A stretch of 64,000 bases of DNA from contig JBDTRM010000286.1 in NCBI GenBank assembly GCA_039931675.1, positions 1-64,000 of the forward strand, given 5' to 3'. Positions 1-8,653 of this stretch are shown here, one piece after another. The number at the start of each line of letters is the position of its first letter. Positions within the stretch are counted from its first letter, which is position 1. The stretch is from JAEUTH01 sp039931675. GTDB taxonomy: Bacteria > Bacteroidota > Bacteroidia > AKYH767-A > OLB10. Under the pieces are notes generated by a model. The model saw nothing but the letters and a program-made list of their open reading frames with translations, ran no database searches and was not told the origin of the DNA. A program made the position numbers and the translations under genes.

Positions 1-346
1 CATAAATATTGGAAGAGTCATCAATTTCAATGTTCTCAGCGAAAACTCTGCCTGGTCCTGTAGTTGAAATCACCCATTGAAAAATACCTGCTTGGTTTAA
101 CTTTGCTAAAAATAATTGGCTATGGTTTGCATTACCCGCCAAAGTAAAAGAACCAAAATCCGCATTCTGTGTAAAAGAACCTAAAGCAAAAATGTTTCCT
201 TGCAAATCATTCTTAATGCCTGAAACAAAATCAACCTCACTAAATGACTGGTCTGTTCCTCCTGCCCTCTCAGCCCATTGCCAATTCTGGCAATATGATG
301 CGAAAGAGAAAATAAGAAAGGAAATTGTAAAGAGGATTTTTTTCAT
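1..346 (-). CDS. Secreted beta-propeller-repeat protein, N-terminal part (runs off the left edge)
   Basis: The reverse strand is open from an ATG at 344-346 to the window edge, giving 115 residues. It starts with a signal peptide (hydrophobic core, then a Tyr-Cys-Gln end at about residue 20). The mature part has the Trp-Gln-Trp-Ala opening and the DxxGNIFxxGSF / FxAKLNxxGxxxW pattern of SBBP-type repeats common in Bacteroidota T9SS cargo. The C-terminal sorting domain would lie outside the window. It is probably a cell-surface or secreted protein of unknown role. Seen directly: the open frame, signal peptide and repeat spacing. Inferred: family and export route. Confidence 0.75.
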   Translation of the reverse strand, partial: MKKILFTISFLIFSFASYCQNWQWAERAGGTDQSFSEVDFVSGIKNDLQGNIFALGSFTQNADFGSFTLAGNANHSQLFLAKLNQAGIFQWVISTTGPGRVFAENIEIDDSSNIY

Positions 347-573
347 CAGTTGTATGCGGTATTATAAGAGGTCAATATTTTGGTCTCTACTTTAAATATA
401 ATTTATCAGGTAAAAGACAATGATCCAAAAATACTTCAAATAACCATCCGCTTAGAGGAAACTTGAAAAAAGTATTTTAAAAAAAGGAGAAATATGAAAC
501 CCGAAAAAGTAATTTAATCTGAGTGAACAATTCTAAACCATAACCGACTTAACCTTAAACCAAAAACCGCAAA

Positions 574-1656
574 TTAAAAAGAATCTCCCCAATGAATAAA
601 TCGCATCATTCGGTTCCAGCGAATTTTATGGATAAGGTCGGCATCATAATCAATACTGAGCCAAACAAAAACAGCTTTGCCTGCCACATGGTCTTCGGGA
701 ACGAAGCCCCAGTAACGACAATCGAGTGAGTTGTAACGATTATCGCCCATCATAAAATAGTAATCCATTTTAAATTGATACGCGGTAGCTTCTTTGCCAT
801 TGATTAAAATCTTTCCATCTTTTTCCTCTAAAGTATTGCCTTCATATTTAGTGATTGCCCTGCGATAGATAGAAATATTTTTATATGAGATAGGAATATT
901 GTCGCCTCTTTTCGGAAGGTAAATAGGACCAAAGTTATCCATGTTCCATTGGTGCAAAGAATCATAACAATAGATTCTGTTTTCAGGATATTCCTTAGCC
1001 TGGAAAACTGATTTTACAGAATCAATATTGGTGCGTTGTGCAAGATCGTCAGCGGCAGCAGGTGTCATCATTAAAATATCATTATCAAACTGTCCCATGT
1101 CCCAGTTAGTAACTCCAAGTTCGGTCAATGTTTCTTTATCAAACATAAAACCTCTTGAGTAAACCTTGTAAATTTTTTGTGCACGTTTTGGGAAGGGAAC
1201 TTCTTTATTATTGATATAAACCACACCGTCAATAATTTTTAAACTGTCACCGGGAATACCGATGCAACGTTTAATGTAATGCGTTTTTTTATCAACCGGC
1301 CTGGCATCATCAGGTTCACCGGGCATGCCAGGGTAATTGAAAACCACGATGTCATTGTTCTTCACTTTTGAAAATCCGGGTAGGCGATGATAATCTAGGT
1401 GAGGTTTTTCTAAGTAAGATTTTTTTCCGAAAATTTCGTTGTGGATAAATGGAAGTGAAAGAGGAGTTTGCGGAATACGCGGACCGTAATTTAATTTACT
1501 CACAAAAAGAAAATCTCCCACCATCAACGTTTCTTCCATGGATGGAGTTGGAATAGTAAAAGCCTCCATTAAAAATGTGCGAATAATTGTTGCAGCTACT
1601 ACTGCAAATACAATTGCGTCAAGCCACTCGCGTCCTTTGCTTTTTTTTCCTGCCAT
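574..1656 (-). CDS. lepB: Signal peptidase I
   Basis: Membrane-anchored serine protease that removes signal peptides from exported preproteins. There is one N-terminal membrane segment (about residues 12-30). The catalytic serine is Ser39 in the TPSM motif and the general-base lysine is Lys129 in YIKR, followed by IGIPGD. The conserved GDNRYNS and WGFVPEDH boxes lie near the C-terminus. At 360 residues it is longer than the enterobacterial enzyme, because of a large insertion between the catalytic boxes that is usual in Bacteroidota. It is the last gene of the leftward parA-parB-DUF5683-dapB set, a common neighbourhood in this phylum, but 270 bp separate it from dapB, so it may have its own promoter. 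Confidence 0.95.
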   Translation of the reverse strand: MAGKKSKGREWLDAIVFAVVAATIIRTFLMEAFTIPTPSMEETLMVGDFLFVSKLNYGPRIPQTPLSLPFIHNEIFGKKSYLEKPHLDYHRLPGFSKVKNNDIVVFNYPGMPGEPDDARPVDKKTHYIKRCIGIPGDSLKIIDGVVYINNKEVPFPKRAQKIYKVYSRGFMFDKETLTELGVTNWDMGQFDNDILMMTPAAADDLAQRTNIDSVKSVFQAKEYPENRIYCYDSLHQWNMDNFGPIYLPKRGDNIPISYKNISIYRRAITKYEGNTLEEKDGKILINGKEATAYQFKMDYYFMMGDNRYNSLDCRYWGFVPEDHVAGKAVFVWLSIDYDADLIHKIRWNRMMRFIHWGDSF

Positions 1657-1726
1657 AATCGAATTCTCTTTTTTAAGTATTTAATGCTGAAAGTTAATTT
1701 TGAATCGGGGGTTAGTAATCGGGCCG

Positions 1727-1734
1727 CAAATGTA
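1727..1734 (-). promoter_or_regulatory. Possible -7 promoter box for lepB
   Basis: Read on the reverse strand this is TACATTTG, a match to the Bacteroidota -7 consensus TAnnTTTG, about 70 bp upstream of the lepB start. No clear -33 TTTG is found at the right spacing, so the call is weak. Confidence 0.35.
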
Positions 1735-1806
1735 ATCGCAAAGTTGAAACTTGTTATACTAAAAACATGATAATTTAGTACACATTTTAACCTTAACTTT
1801 CAACGC

Positions 1807-1923
1807 AACCTTAGTAGAAAACAAATAGCCAACTCAAGACCTCCCGACCCATCGGGAACTTTATTTCACAGTAAAATAAGGTAATAAGGTTGTTGTTGAT
1901 GGCATCATATTTCTACTAAGGTT
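1807..1923. repeat. About 117-bp element with 14-bp terminal inverted repeats (copy 1)
   Basis: The ends are perfect inverted repeats: AACCTTAGTAGAAA at 1807-1820 and its complement at 1910-1923. The interior carries AATAAGGTAATAAGGTT on the right side only. A related element at 44697-44801 has the same left end and the complete inner inverted repeat. No coding capacity is visible. It occupies most of the non-coding stretch between dapB and lepB (1657-2008), the rest of which shows nothing else clear. Confidence 0.75.
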
Positions 1924-2008
1924 TTTATTCTCACGAGCATTTTGAGACAAATTGAATGCGTTACTTATCACGTTTGCAGTATAGTTAGTTGAACAGATGT
2001 TCAAGCTA

Positions 2009-2737
2009 TTATTTATTCTCAAAATTCAACATATCCTTCATCTCATAAAATCCTTTCCTGCTGATGATCCATTCTGCGGCATGAACTGCTCCCTGTGCAA
2101 AACCACTGCGATTGTATGCTTTATGTTCAATTGTGATTTCGTCAATTGAACTTTGATATTTTACGATATGTGTTCCAACAACTTCATCTTCGCGTTTTGA
2201 TTCTATAACTAAATCAGTTTTTGGAGCATCACCGTTTTTTAATTTCCATGCTTTCTTACGATCTGTATTTTCCAGAATATCCTTAGCAATGCTAAGTGCA
2301 GTTCCACTGGGCTTGTCTAATTTTTGAAGATGATGTATTTCTTCAATCAGTATATCGTAATCATTTTGTGTATTCATCATTGCCGCCAATTGCCTGTTGA
2401 TTTCAAAAAATAAATTTACGCCTATGCTGAAGTTGGAAGAATAAATGAATGAATGATTTCCCGAAGCACATAATTTCTTTATTTCATCAAGTTGTTCATA
2501 CCAGCCTGTAGAACCGCAAACAACAGGAATATCAGCTTCAAAGCATTTCAAAATATTGTAGTAAGCCGAAACAGGTGAAGTAAATTCTATTGCAACATCA
2601 CATTGTTTTAATTGCGTTGTTGTAAAATTTTTATTGTCTTGTGAATTGATGCGTAAAACTATTTCATGCTTCCTGTTCAATGCGTAAGCCTCCACTGCTT
2701 TACCCATTTTTCCATAACCAATCAATGCAATTTTCAT
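2009..2737 (-). CDS. dapB: 4-hydroxy-tetrahydrodipicolinate reductase
   Basis: Cytoplasmic enzyme of the diaminopimelate/lysine pathway that reduces hydroxy-tetrahydrodipicolinate with NAD(P)H. The N-terminus has the nucleotide-binding loop GYGKMGK (residues 7-13). The catalytic segment EIHHLQKLDKPSGTA (133-147) holds the expected His135 and Lys139 and the substrate-binding PSGT. At 242 residues it is slightly short, which is normal for Bacteroidota. It lies 42 bp downstream of the DUF5683 gene in the same leftward set and is likely cotranscribed with it. Confidence 0.95.
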   Translation of the reverse strand: MKIALIGYGKMGKAVEAYALNRKHEIVLRINSQDNKNFTTTQLKQCDVAIEFTSPVSAYYNILKCFEADIPVVCGSTGWYEQLDEIKKLCASGNHSFIYSSNFSIGVNLFFEINRQLAAMMNTQNDYDILIEEIHHLQKLDKPSGTALSIAKDILENTDRKKAWKLKNGDAPKTDLVIESKREDEVVGTHIVKYQSSIDEITIEHKAYNRSGFAQGAVHAAEWIISRKGFYEMKDMLNFENK

Positions 2738-2779
2738 AGTATCTTAAACTTAGAGTTCACCGTAATATTGATGTTACAA

Positions 2780-3343
2780 TTAAAAGGTTAATTGGAGGTT
2801 AACACCTTTAAATGCTTTGTTGGAATAATAAACAGGTGAAGGAACCCAATGCAGCGCAATGGTATCGCTTACTTTAAAATAAAATAAATGTGCATCCACA
2901 TAAGCATCAATTATGTTAAGTATATATACCGCTCCAATGCCAATGATACATAAATCACGATTTCTGCGCCAGTAGTCTTTTTGTGTTTTGAGATCTGTTT
3001 CCTGCAGGCCGTATTTTACAAATTCGTCAATTGTTGTCGAGTCACCATCAGTACGTATGCGATAAGCTTTACTGAAACGTTGGTATTCTGTATTATTAAA
3101 TTTTACAAAGTAAGCGAGTGTACCTATGCCTGCGTAGATGATTGGTATTTTCCAGTACTTCCTGTTGTATGCCTGGCCGAAGCCCGGTAATATTGCCGAA
3201 CGCAATGCAGCTTTACCGGGAGGATGCGATGCTTCGAGCGAATCAATGTTTATTGTGTTTTGCGAAAAAGCAATGTTTACAATAAAAAACATTGCCAGCA
3301 TTATCAGCAATAACTTTTTCACATTAAGAATATAAGTAAGCAA
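2780..3343 (-). CDS. DUF5683 membrane protein
   Basis: A 187-residue protein with an N-terminal signal/anchor (hydrophobic 10-27) and the DUF5683 core: a LPGFGQAYNRKYWK segment followed by two further membrane-type segments (about 70-82 and 133-147). Its function is unknown. The family is restricted mainly to Bacteroidota and commonly sits, as here, between parB and dapB. The conserved PGFGQAYN turn suggests an envelope protein; any role in division or wall synthesis is only inferred from its neighbours. Confidence 0.8.
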   Translation of the reverse strand: MLTYILNVKKLLLIMLAMFFIVNIAFSQNTINIDSLEASHPPGKAALRSAILPGFGQAYNRKYWKIPIIYAGIGTLAYFVKFNNTEYQRFSKAYRIRTDGDSTTIDEFVKYGLQETDLKTQKDYWRRNRDLCIIGIGAVYILNIIDAYVDAHLFYFKVSDTIALHWVPSPVYYSNKAFKGVNLQLTF

Positions 3344-3425
3344 TCAGTGAGGGATTTTGAAAGATCAAATAACGAGAAAAAATCCGGTTTATGTTTTTCA
3401 GCATCTTCATGCAATCAAATATTCC

Positions 3426-4310
3426 TTATTCAAAATCCAGCATTTCAATAATGCGGTTAAGATCTTCGTTCGAAAAATAGTTGATGATGATTTTACCTTT
3501 GCCTTTAGTGTTGTTAGTAAATTCAACACGCGTTTCGTAAAGTGATGAAAGCCTATCCTGCACACTTTTTAAATCGGCTGACAATGCTTGCTTTGCAGCC
3601 GGAGAAGTTTTTTTTGAAGTTGTATTACGAACCAAATCTTCAACCTTTCGCACGGAAAGATTATTTGCAATTACATCACTAAAAATCTGTAGTTGCATGG
3701 CAGGGTCGCCAATATTTATCAAAGCGCGTGCATGTCCCATAGATAATTTACCTTCTTTAATAGCTACCTGAATTTGAGGCGGCAATTTAAGCAACCGCAA
3801 ATAATTGGTAACGGTTGAACGTTCCTTGCCTACGCGGTCGGCTAATTCTTCCTGAGATATGTTGCACTCTGTAATCAGGCGTTGATAACTAATTGCGACT
3901 TCAATGGCATTAAGATTTTCGCGCTGTATGTTTTCAACTAAAGCCATCTCAAGCATGGCCTGGTCATTGGCGATTCTTATGTATGCTGGTATATCTTCAA
4001 GCCCTGCAATGATTGATGCACGGTAACGTCTTTCGCCTGATATAATCTGAAATTTATCATAGCCCAATTTGCGAACGGTAATGGGTTGTATAATGCCTTG
4101 TTGACGAATAGATTCAGCTAATTCATTTAAAGCCTGTGATTCAAATTCGGTGCGCGGCTGAAAAGGATTTGCTTCTATTTTTTTAATATCAATGTTTGAA
4201 ACAGCACCTGCAGTTGCCATATCGCCCAAAGCGCTTCTTGAAGTAATATCAGTATTTGAATTTTCAAGTAAAGCGCTTAAGCCTTTTCCTAAAGCTGTTT
4301 TCTTTGTCAT
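3426..4310 (-). CDS. parB: Chromosome-partitioning protein ParB
   Basis: A 294-residue DNA-binding protein that loads on parS sites and works with ParA in chromosome segregation. The N-terminal ParB/Srx nuclease-like domain contains NPFQPR and the CTP-binding motif GERRYRA (about 116-122). A helix-turn-helix follows (SQEELADRVGKERSTVTNYL). A basic, asparagine-rich linker leads to the C-terminal dimerisation segment. It lies 42 bp downstream of parA. I saw no canonical parS palindrome in the window. Confidence 0.95.
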   Translation of the reverse strand: MTKKTALGKGLSALLENSNTDITSRSALGDMATAGAVSNIDIKKIEANPFQPRTEFESQALNELAESIRQQGIIQPITVRKLGYDKFQIISGERRYRASIIAGLEDIPAYIRIANDQAMLEMALVENIQRENLNAIEVAISYQRLITECNISQEELADRVGKERSTVTNYLRLLKLPPQIQVAIKEGKLSMGHARALINIGDPAMQLQIFSDVIANNLSVRKVEDLVRNTTSKKTSPAAKQALSADLKSVQDRLSSLYETRVEFTNNTKGKGKIIINYFSNEDLNRIIEMLDFE

Positions 4311-4352
4311 TTACAGTAAAAAATGTGATTAATAATTCGTGATGCTTTTTAT

Positions 4353-5192
4353 TTAATTCAAAGAGATAGCTGCAGATGCTTTTGGTGTTTCTACTGCAAT
4401 TATTTTTTCAGCATTTGGAATTCGCGTAAGATTATTCTTTTGCAACACTTCGCGTGCAAGATTAAGATAATTAATCGCGCCTTTGCTTGCTGCATCAAAC
4501 ATGATAATGGTTTCGCCAAAGCTGGGTGCTTCGCCAAGTTTGGTATTGCGCTGAATGATGGTATCAAAAACCATTTGCTGAAAATGTGTTTTCACTTCCT
4601 CAACTACCTGGTTACTTAATCGCAAACGCACATCGTACATTGTTAAAAGAATACCTTCAATTTCAAGTTCTGTGTTTAAACGGGTCTGAACAATCTTTAC
4701 CGTGTTCAATAATTTGCCTAATCCTTCTAAAGCAAAATATTCGCATTGCACGGGAATTATAACCGAGTCGGCAGCGCAAAGACAATTGATAGTTATCAAA
4801 CCCAATGAAGGTGAGCAATCAAGAATAATAAAATCGAAATTATTTTTGATGGTATCTAAACATTGCTTCATCATCTTTTCGCGATTAGGCATGTTGATCA
4901 TCTCAATCTCAGCGCCTACAAGGTCAATGTGTGATGGCAATAAATAAAGATTTGGAGTTTTTGTTTCAAGAATAATATTGGATGGTGGCACATCATTAAT
5001 GATACACTCATAGATGCTTGTTTTAATATTACGGGGGTCAAAGCCAACACCTGAAGTTGCATTTGCCTGGGGGTCGCAGTCAACCAGCAGTGTTTTATAC
5101 TCAAGCACAGCAAGCGATGCGGCAAGGTTTATGGCTGTAGTGGTTTTTCCCACTCCACCTTTTTGATTGGCAATTGCAATTATTTTTGACAT
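4353..5192 (-). CDS. parA: Chromosome-partitioning ATPase ParA (Soj family)
   Basis: A 279-residue deviant-Walker P-loop ATPase that binds DNA nonspecifically and moves ParB-parS complexes. The Walker A motif is KGGVGKTT (10-17) with the signature lysine in KGG. The VDCDPQANAT and DFIILDCSPSLG segments are the other nucleotide-binding motifs. The C-terminal tail of about 25 residues beyond the ATPase fold is not conserved. It heads the parA-parB-DUF5683-dapB gene set. Confidence 0.95.
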   Translation of the reverse strand: MSKIIAIANQKGGVGKTTTAINLAASLAVLEYKTLLVDCDPQANATSGVGFDPRNIKTSIYECIINDVPPSNIILETKTPNLYLLPSHIDLVGAEIEMINMPNREKMMKQCLDTIKNNFDFIILDCSPSLGLITINCLCAADSVIIPVQCEYFALEGLGKLLNTVKIVQTRLNTELEIEGILLTMYDVRLRLSNQVVEEVKTHFQQMVFDTIIQRNTKLGEAPSFGETIIMFDAASKGAINYLNLAREVLQKNNLTRIPNAEKIIAVETPKASAAISLN

Positions 5193-5212
5193 GATTTTAT
5201 TGTTTTTATATT

Positions 5213-5770
5213 TTATTGGGTTCGGGTATAAGTTTCACCATACATATCTACATATTGCAAAAAGCCATAAGCCTTGGAATAATAAATGGTGTCTATATAA
5301 TTAATACTGTCAAGATAAAACGGGTTGGCGCCTACTACATATACATCAGTGTAAGGGTGCCCGTTGATAATTTGCATCGTTGGTGCCTTATCATTAATTC
5401 TCACATTATCATAAAAATGTGGTAACCCCACTTTCACACTAAGACCATCGGCATTTTTATCAATAAAAACTCCACGATAGCCATCAGGATAAGAATAGTC
5501 TGAATCACTCTGAAGATAAAGGGTAGTATAAAGGTATTCATTGTACGTGTTACCGTTACGCTGGTAAGCCTTAAACCGGCCTCCTACACTGTAGGTGAGT
5601 AAATCGCCCTGTGTTGAAATAAATCTAAACGATTGATTCAATTGATAAATGCCCCAGGAATTTTCTTCTTCTTCTGTTATCTTATAATAATTTGCCTTGT
5701 TGCATGAAACAAATAAGGTGATGACAGACATCACTGAAAGCAAAATAAGTATGTGTTTATTGAGTTTCAT
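5213..5770 (-). CDS. Predicted lipoprotein of unknown function
   Basis: A 185-residue protein with a lipoprotein signal peptide: a basic start, a hydrophobic core and a lipobox ending LFVSC, with the acceptor cysteine at residue 23. The mature part is rich in Tyr, Asp and Asn and looks like beta structure; I recognise no domain. It lies 20 bp upstream of parA on the same strand and may be cotranscribed with it, but nothing in its sequence links it to partitioning. Confidence 0.8.
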   Translation of the reverse strand: MKLNKHILILLSVMSVITLFVSCNKANYYKITEEEENSWGIYQLNQSFRFISTQGDLLTYSVGGRFKAYQRNGNTYNEYLYTTLYLQSDSDYSYPDGYRGVFIDKNADGLSVKVGLPHFYDNVRINDKAPTMQIINGHPYTDVYVVGANPFYLDSINYIDTIYYSKAYGFLQYVDMYGETYTRTQ

Positions 5771-5811
5771 TTTAATAGTGTTTTTAAATTATTGCGCTAA
5801 TTTACAAATAA

Positions 5812-6492
5812 TCAGATTTCTATTGACTCTCCAATAGGAATTAGCAATAATTCTTTACCCGCAGCACTAAATTTTTCCTGCGCTTCGTGGTGATCAATTT
5901 TAATTACTTCAAATGTATCGTAATGTAATCCTATAACTTTATTGCAATTCACAAATTCAGCAGCTATTAATGCATTGTCAAATCCCATCGTAAAATTATT
6001 GCCAATCGGGAACATGGCCACATCCATTCGTTTAAACTCACCAATCAGCTTCATATCATAAGTTAAGGCAGTATCGCCCGAATAATAAAAATTACCTGCA
6101 GGAGTTTCTACTAAAAAACCCATTGGATTGCCACCATAACTGCCGTCAGGCAAAGAACTTGAATGTACTGCATTTACACATTTCACTTTTCCGAAATCAA
6201 ATATCCAGTGACCACCGGTGTTCATGGGATGCGTATTTTTTAATCCCTGTTTTTCGAACCATTGTATGATTTCATAATTGCTGATCATTTTGGCACCGGT
6301 TCGTTTTGCTATCTGAAAGGCGTCAGCTACATGATCGGCATGGCCATGTGAAAGCAGGATGTAATCACATTCAATGGCATCAATTTTAATTGATGCCGCC
6401 AAAGGGTTTGGAGTTATAAACGGGTCAAATAACAAACGGGCACTATTTATTTCAACCAGGAAACAGGAGTGACCGTAATAGGTAATTTTCAT
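5812..6492 (-). CDS. UPF0173-type metal-dependent hydrolase (MBL fold)
   Basis: A 226-residue metallo-beta-lactamase-fold protein. The metal-binding motif HGHADH is at 49-54, and further ligands are in NAVHSSS, SGDTAL and GLHYDT. The N-terminal YYGHSCF is the family hallmark. The size fits UPF0173 (about 225-230). The physiological substrate of this family is not established. Its ATG follows a 190-bp non-coding stretch ending in the tRNA-Met terminator, so it probably starts its own transcript. Confidence 0.9.
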   Translation of the reverse strand: MKITYYGHSCFLVEINSARLLFDPFITPNPLAASIKIDAIECDYILLSHGHADHVADAFQIAKRTGAKMISNYEIIQWFEKQGLKNTHPMNTGGHWIFDFGKVKCVNAVHSSSLPDGSYGGNPMGFLVETPAGNFYYSGDTALTYDMKLIGEFKRMDVAMFPIGNNFTMGFDNALIAAEFVNCNKVIGLHYDTFEVIKIDHHEAQEKFSAAGKELLLIPIGESIEI

Positions 6493-6652
6493 ATTTTAAA
6501 TTAAATTCTCCGCTAAGTTAGCAGCGATTAAGAGTAAAGCAGTTTTTATGGATTCATTTTTACTAACATGAATTTGTTAGTTGACCTGATGAATGGGGTA
6601 AATGCAGCAATAACAGGCCTGTTGACATTAATTCATTGTTGAAAAATAAAAA

Positions 6653-6674
6653 CCCAATCTTTTTAATGATTGGG
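6653..6674 (-). terminator. Rho-independent terminator after tRNA-Met
   Basis: On the reverse strand a 7-bp stem (CCCAATC / GATTGGG) with an 8-nt A-rich loop is followed directly by a run of T. It starts 10 bp past the tRNA 3' end. Confidence 0.8.
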
Positions 6675-6683
6675 ATTTAAGTG

Positions 6684-6757
6684 TAGCGAGATCGGGAGTC
6701 GAACCCGAGACCTCAGGGTTATGAATCCTGCGCTCTAACCATCTGAGCTACCTCGCC
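6684..6757 (-). tRNA. tRNA-Met (CAT anticodon)
   Basis: The reverse strand folds as a 74-nt cloverleaf: acceptor GGCGAGG paired with TCTCGCT, the D-arm AGCTCAGATGGTTAGAGC, the anticodon loop TTCATAA (anticodon CAT), and the T-arm with TTCGACT. CCA is not encoded. The first base pair is G-U rather than the mismatch of initiator tRNA, so an elongator (or a lysidine-modified Ile2) species is more likely. There is an A-C mismatch at the bottom of the anticodon stem. Confidence 0.92.
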
Positions 6758-6765
6758 ATTTTTGA

Positions 6766-6822
6766 ATGATGAATTTTGAATTTTGAATTTTGAATTCTTA
6801 ATTTTGAATTCTTAATTCTTAA
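6766..6822. repeat. AT-rich tandem GAATTTTGAATT-type repeat
   Basis: Between the tRNA and its probable promoter the DNA repeats short units of GAATTTTGAATT and TTCTTAATTTTG. Similar ATTCATTATTCAAAATTC strings recur at about 44430-44470, 46262-46350 and 59580-59620. Confidence 0.6.
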
Positions 6823-6875
6823 TTCCAAAGCATTGCCACTTGCCACTTGCCAATCGCCTCTTTTTTAAGCGGGCG

Positions 6876-6904
6876 CAAATATAGAAGAATATCGGGTGTT
6901 CAAA
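6876..6904 (-). promoter_or_regulatory. Promoter probably driving tRNA-Met
   Basis: On the reverse strand TTTG (6901-6904) is followed after 17 nt by TATATTTG (6876-6883), matching the Bacteroidota -33/-7 pattern. The tRNA begins about 110 bp downstream. The box overlaps the region just 5' of the divergent thioesterase gene. Confidence 0.6.
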
Positions 6905-6936
6905 AAAATGATTTTGTTTGTGAAATATTTCACATC

Positions 6937-7356
6937 ATGGCTCGCATAGAAATTAATTTTCCGGATAAAATAATTTACACCACAAAGATTCCTGTACGTA
7001 TTACTGATATCAATTACGGAGGTCATCTTGGTAATGATAAAGTGCTTGGCATGATGCATGAAGCGCGAATGCAGTTTTTAAATCACTACGGTTATACCGA
7101 GTTGAATGTGGAAGGTGCAGGATTGATAATGGCTGATGCAGGAATAAAATTTAAATCGGAAGCTTTTTTCAATGAAATGCTTGAAGCCGAAATTGCAATA
7201 GCCGGTTTTAGCAAAGTGGGTTTTGATTTGTATTACCGTTTTAGTTGTAATGACAGGATAGTAGCTTTAGGAAAAACAGGAATGATATTTTTTGATTATG
7301 CTAAAAGAAAAATTGCAACATGCCCTGCACTGTTTGAAACAAAGTTTAAAAGCTGA
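6937..7356 (+). CDS. Acyl-CoA thioesterase, hotdog fold (4HBT-like)
   Basis: About 139 residues from the ATG at 6937. An in-frame TTG at 6847 would add 30 unconserved residues, so the ATG is preferred. The sequence DINYGGHLGND matches the active-site helix of 4-hydroxybenzoyl-CoA/YbgC-like thioesterases, whose Asp and following GH segment bind and hydrolyse the CoA thioester. The size is typical of a single hotdog domain. The substrate cannot be told from the sequence. It stands alone, divergent from the tRNA and convergent with the next gene. Confidence 0.85.
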   Translation: MARIEINFPDKIIYTTKIPVRITDINYGGHLGNDKVLGMMHEARMQFLNHYGYTELNVEGAGLIMADAGIKFKSEAFFNEMLEAEIAIAGFSKVGFDLYYRFSCNDRIVALGKTGMIFFDYAKRKIATCPALFETKFKS

Positions 7357-7393
7357 AAATATTTTGGGTTGAAAACTTACACGGGTCTTGCCT

Positions 7394-7417
7394 GTGGCTG
7401 TTTTTTTCACCAACCAC
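7394..7417. repeat. Palindromic repeat family A, degenerate copy
   Basis: A shortened left arm (GTGGCTG), seven T and the complete right arm CACCAACCAC. It lies 16 bp from a perfect copy in the opposite orientation (7433-7459). Confidence 0.65.
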
Positions 7418-7432
7418 TAATTGCACCGCCAA

Positions 7433-7459
7433 ATGGTTGGTGAAAAAAACACCAACCAT
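7433..7459. repeat. Palindromic repeat family A, perfect copy with A7 loop
   Basis: Ten-base arms ATGGTTGGTG and CACCAACCAT flank seven A. It lies between the convergent ends of the thioesterase and DUF155 genes. Other copies are at 35721-35745 and 58503-58529. Confidence 0.85.
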
Positions 7460-7470
7460 AAGCATTGATA

Positions 7471-8388
7471 TTAAAATGAAATATGACCTATGAGCGTATT
7501 TACAACCTCAATAAAAACCAGGACTATAATTATCCATTCCATTTTAACGCCTGCACTGTGATGCATCATATTACCGAATAATTCAAGGTGCTCGGTAATT
7601 ATTTTTAATTGATCCTGAACGTTGCCAGATTTGTGTTCAAGACGAAGGGTTTTTTTCATGCCGATATCAATCTTCAATAACATTTCATTCTCCAATGCAT
7701 CGGAGGGAGACTCAACTATGTATAAATTTTCTAAAATTTCATTCTTTAAATTAAGTGTTTTTCCTATAAACTTTTTCAGTTGGCCGTTTGACATCCCTAA
7801 GTTTCCTTTTGTTCCCAAAAGTGCTATATGCTTGGTGGTGCGCTCCAATAATTGTTTTGTTTGCGACAGGTAGTGATTTAAAGCAACCGACTGTGCATTA
7901 TTTAACATGATAAGCCGGAGTACTTCAATCTCAGGATCCATAATTTCAATTTTATTAAAACCAAACCTGATGTCGAGCGAATTGGTTTCAATTGTAAATT
8001 CCTCTTCAATAAGAAAACCGCAAATGTTTGTTGCATGCTCCGAAACCATCTTTATAAACTCGAAAGCTTTTCTTGCGTCATAATTTAAAAAGCACACCAC
8101 TCCATATTTATAAACAGTAATGAATTGGTCTTTCGCAATCTGGTAATACAATTCATCGGGATCAGTTCCAATCAACCCTTTTGGGTTTGCGGTTTTGAAA
8201 GAATCAATATCAATGCTATCAGCCACCTGGTAGGTTACTGCTGTATAGGTAATAATGTTCTTTCTGTAGCCGTTAACCGCGCTTTGCGCATTTTCGGGAT
8301 TCTTAATAATGCCGGGGGAGTATTGCATCGGAGTGTTATTTAATTCTTGTTGCTCTTGAAATTGATCTGTGACTGGAGTATTGGTCAT
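7471..8388 (-). CDS. DUF155 / RMD1-YagE family protein
   Basis: A 305-residue protein. A KYGVVCFLNY strand motif (about 106-115) and an acidic EEEF segment are followed by a long helical region (LNNAQSVALNHYLSQTKQLL) and a single C-terminal membrane segment (EWIIIVLVFIEVVNTLIG). This layout matches the DUF155 family that includes yeast RMD1 and mitochondrial RMND1, whose bacterial function is unclear. The C-terminal anchor suggests a membrane-tethered cytoplasmic protein. The gene is monocistronic, bounded by family A repeats downstream and by the kup promoter region upstream. Confidence 0.8.
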   Translation of the reverse strand: MTNTPVTDQFQEQQELNNTPMQYSPGIIKNPENAQSAVNGYRKNIITYTAVTYQVADSIDIDSFKTANPKGLIGTDPDELYYQIAKDQFITVYKYGVVCFLNYDARKAFEFIKMVSEHATNICGFLIEEEFTIETNSLDIRFGFNKIEIMDPEIEVLRLIMLNNAQSVALNHYLSQTKQLLERTTKHIALLGTKGNLGMSNGQLKKFIGKTLNLKNEILENLYIVESPSDALENEMLLKIDIGMKKTLRLEHKSGNVQDQLKIITEHLELFGNMMHHSAGVKMEWIIIVLVFIEVVNTLIGHISF

Positions 8389-8597
8389 TGAGATTTAAAT
8401 AAAATGGTGAACGTGTATATAAATTAGGTCAAATGTAAATAAATTATTGTGAATATCCAAATATATTTTTTAAAAAATTCATTTTTCTTTTTTAAGATAA
8501 GTTTTACAGGTCTTTAATTTTTCAAAAAGTTCATCCATCAATATCATCATTGTCATTTAAAACTAACAATAATCATCTGAAACTAAAAGTACAGTGC

Positions 8598-8628
8598 TTG
8601 TATAATACTAAGCAATCACTTACGTTTG
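8598..8628 (+). promoter_or_regulatory. Promoter of kup
   Basis: TTG (8598-8600) is followed after 20 nt by TACGTTTG (8621-8628), a full match to the Bacteroidota -7 box. A start site about 7 nt downstream gives a leader of about 20 nt before the TTG start codon. The preceding 200 bp (8389-8597) are AT-rich, with no recognisable riboswitch. Confidence 0.75.
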
Positions 8629-8653
8629 CGCCCCAATTTTAAATTCCTTTTTC

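Noticed and set aside
3426..5192. Replication origin or parS near parA-parB
   Set aside because: No TGTTTCACGTGAAACA-like palindrome or cluster of DnaA boxes was seen in the neighbouring sequence.
6684..6757. Initiator tRNA
   Set aside because: The first acceptor pair is G-U and the anticodon stem lacks the three G-C pairs of initiator tRNA.
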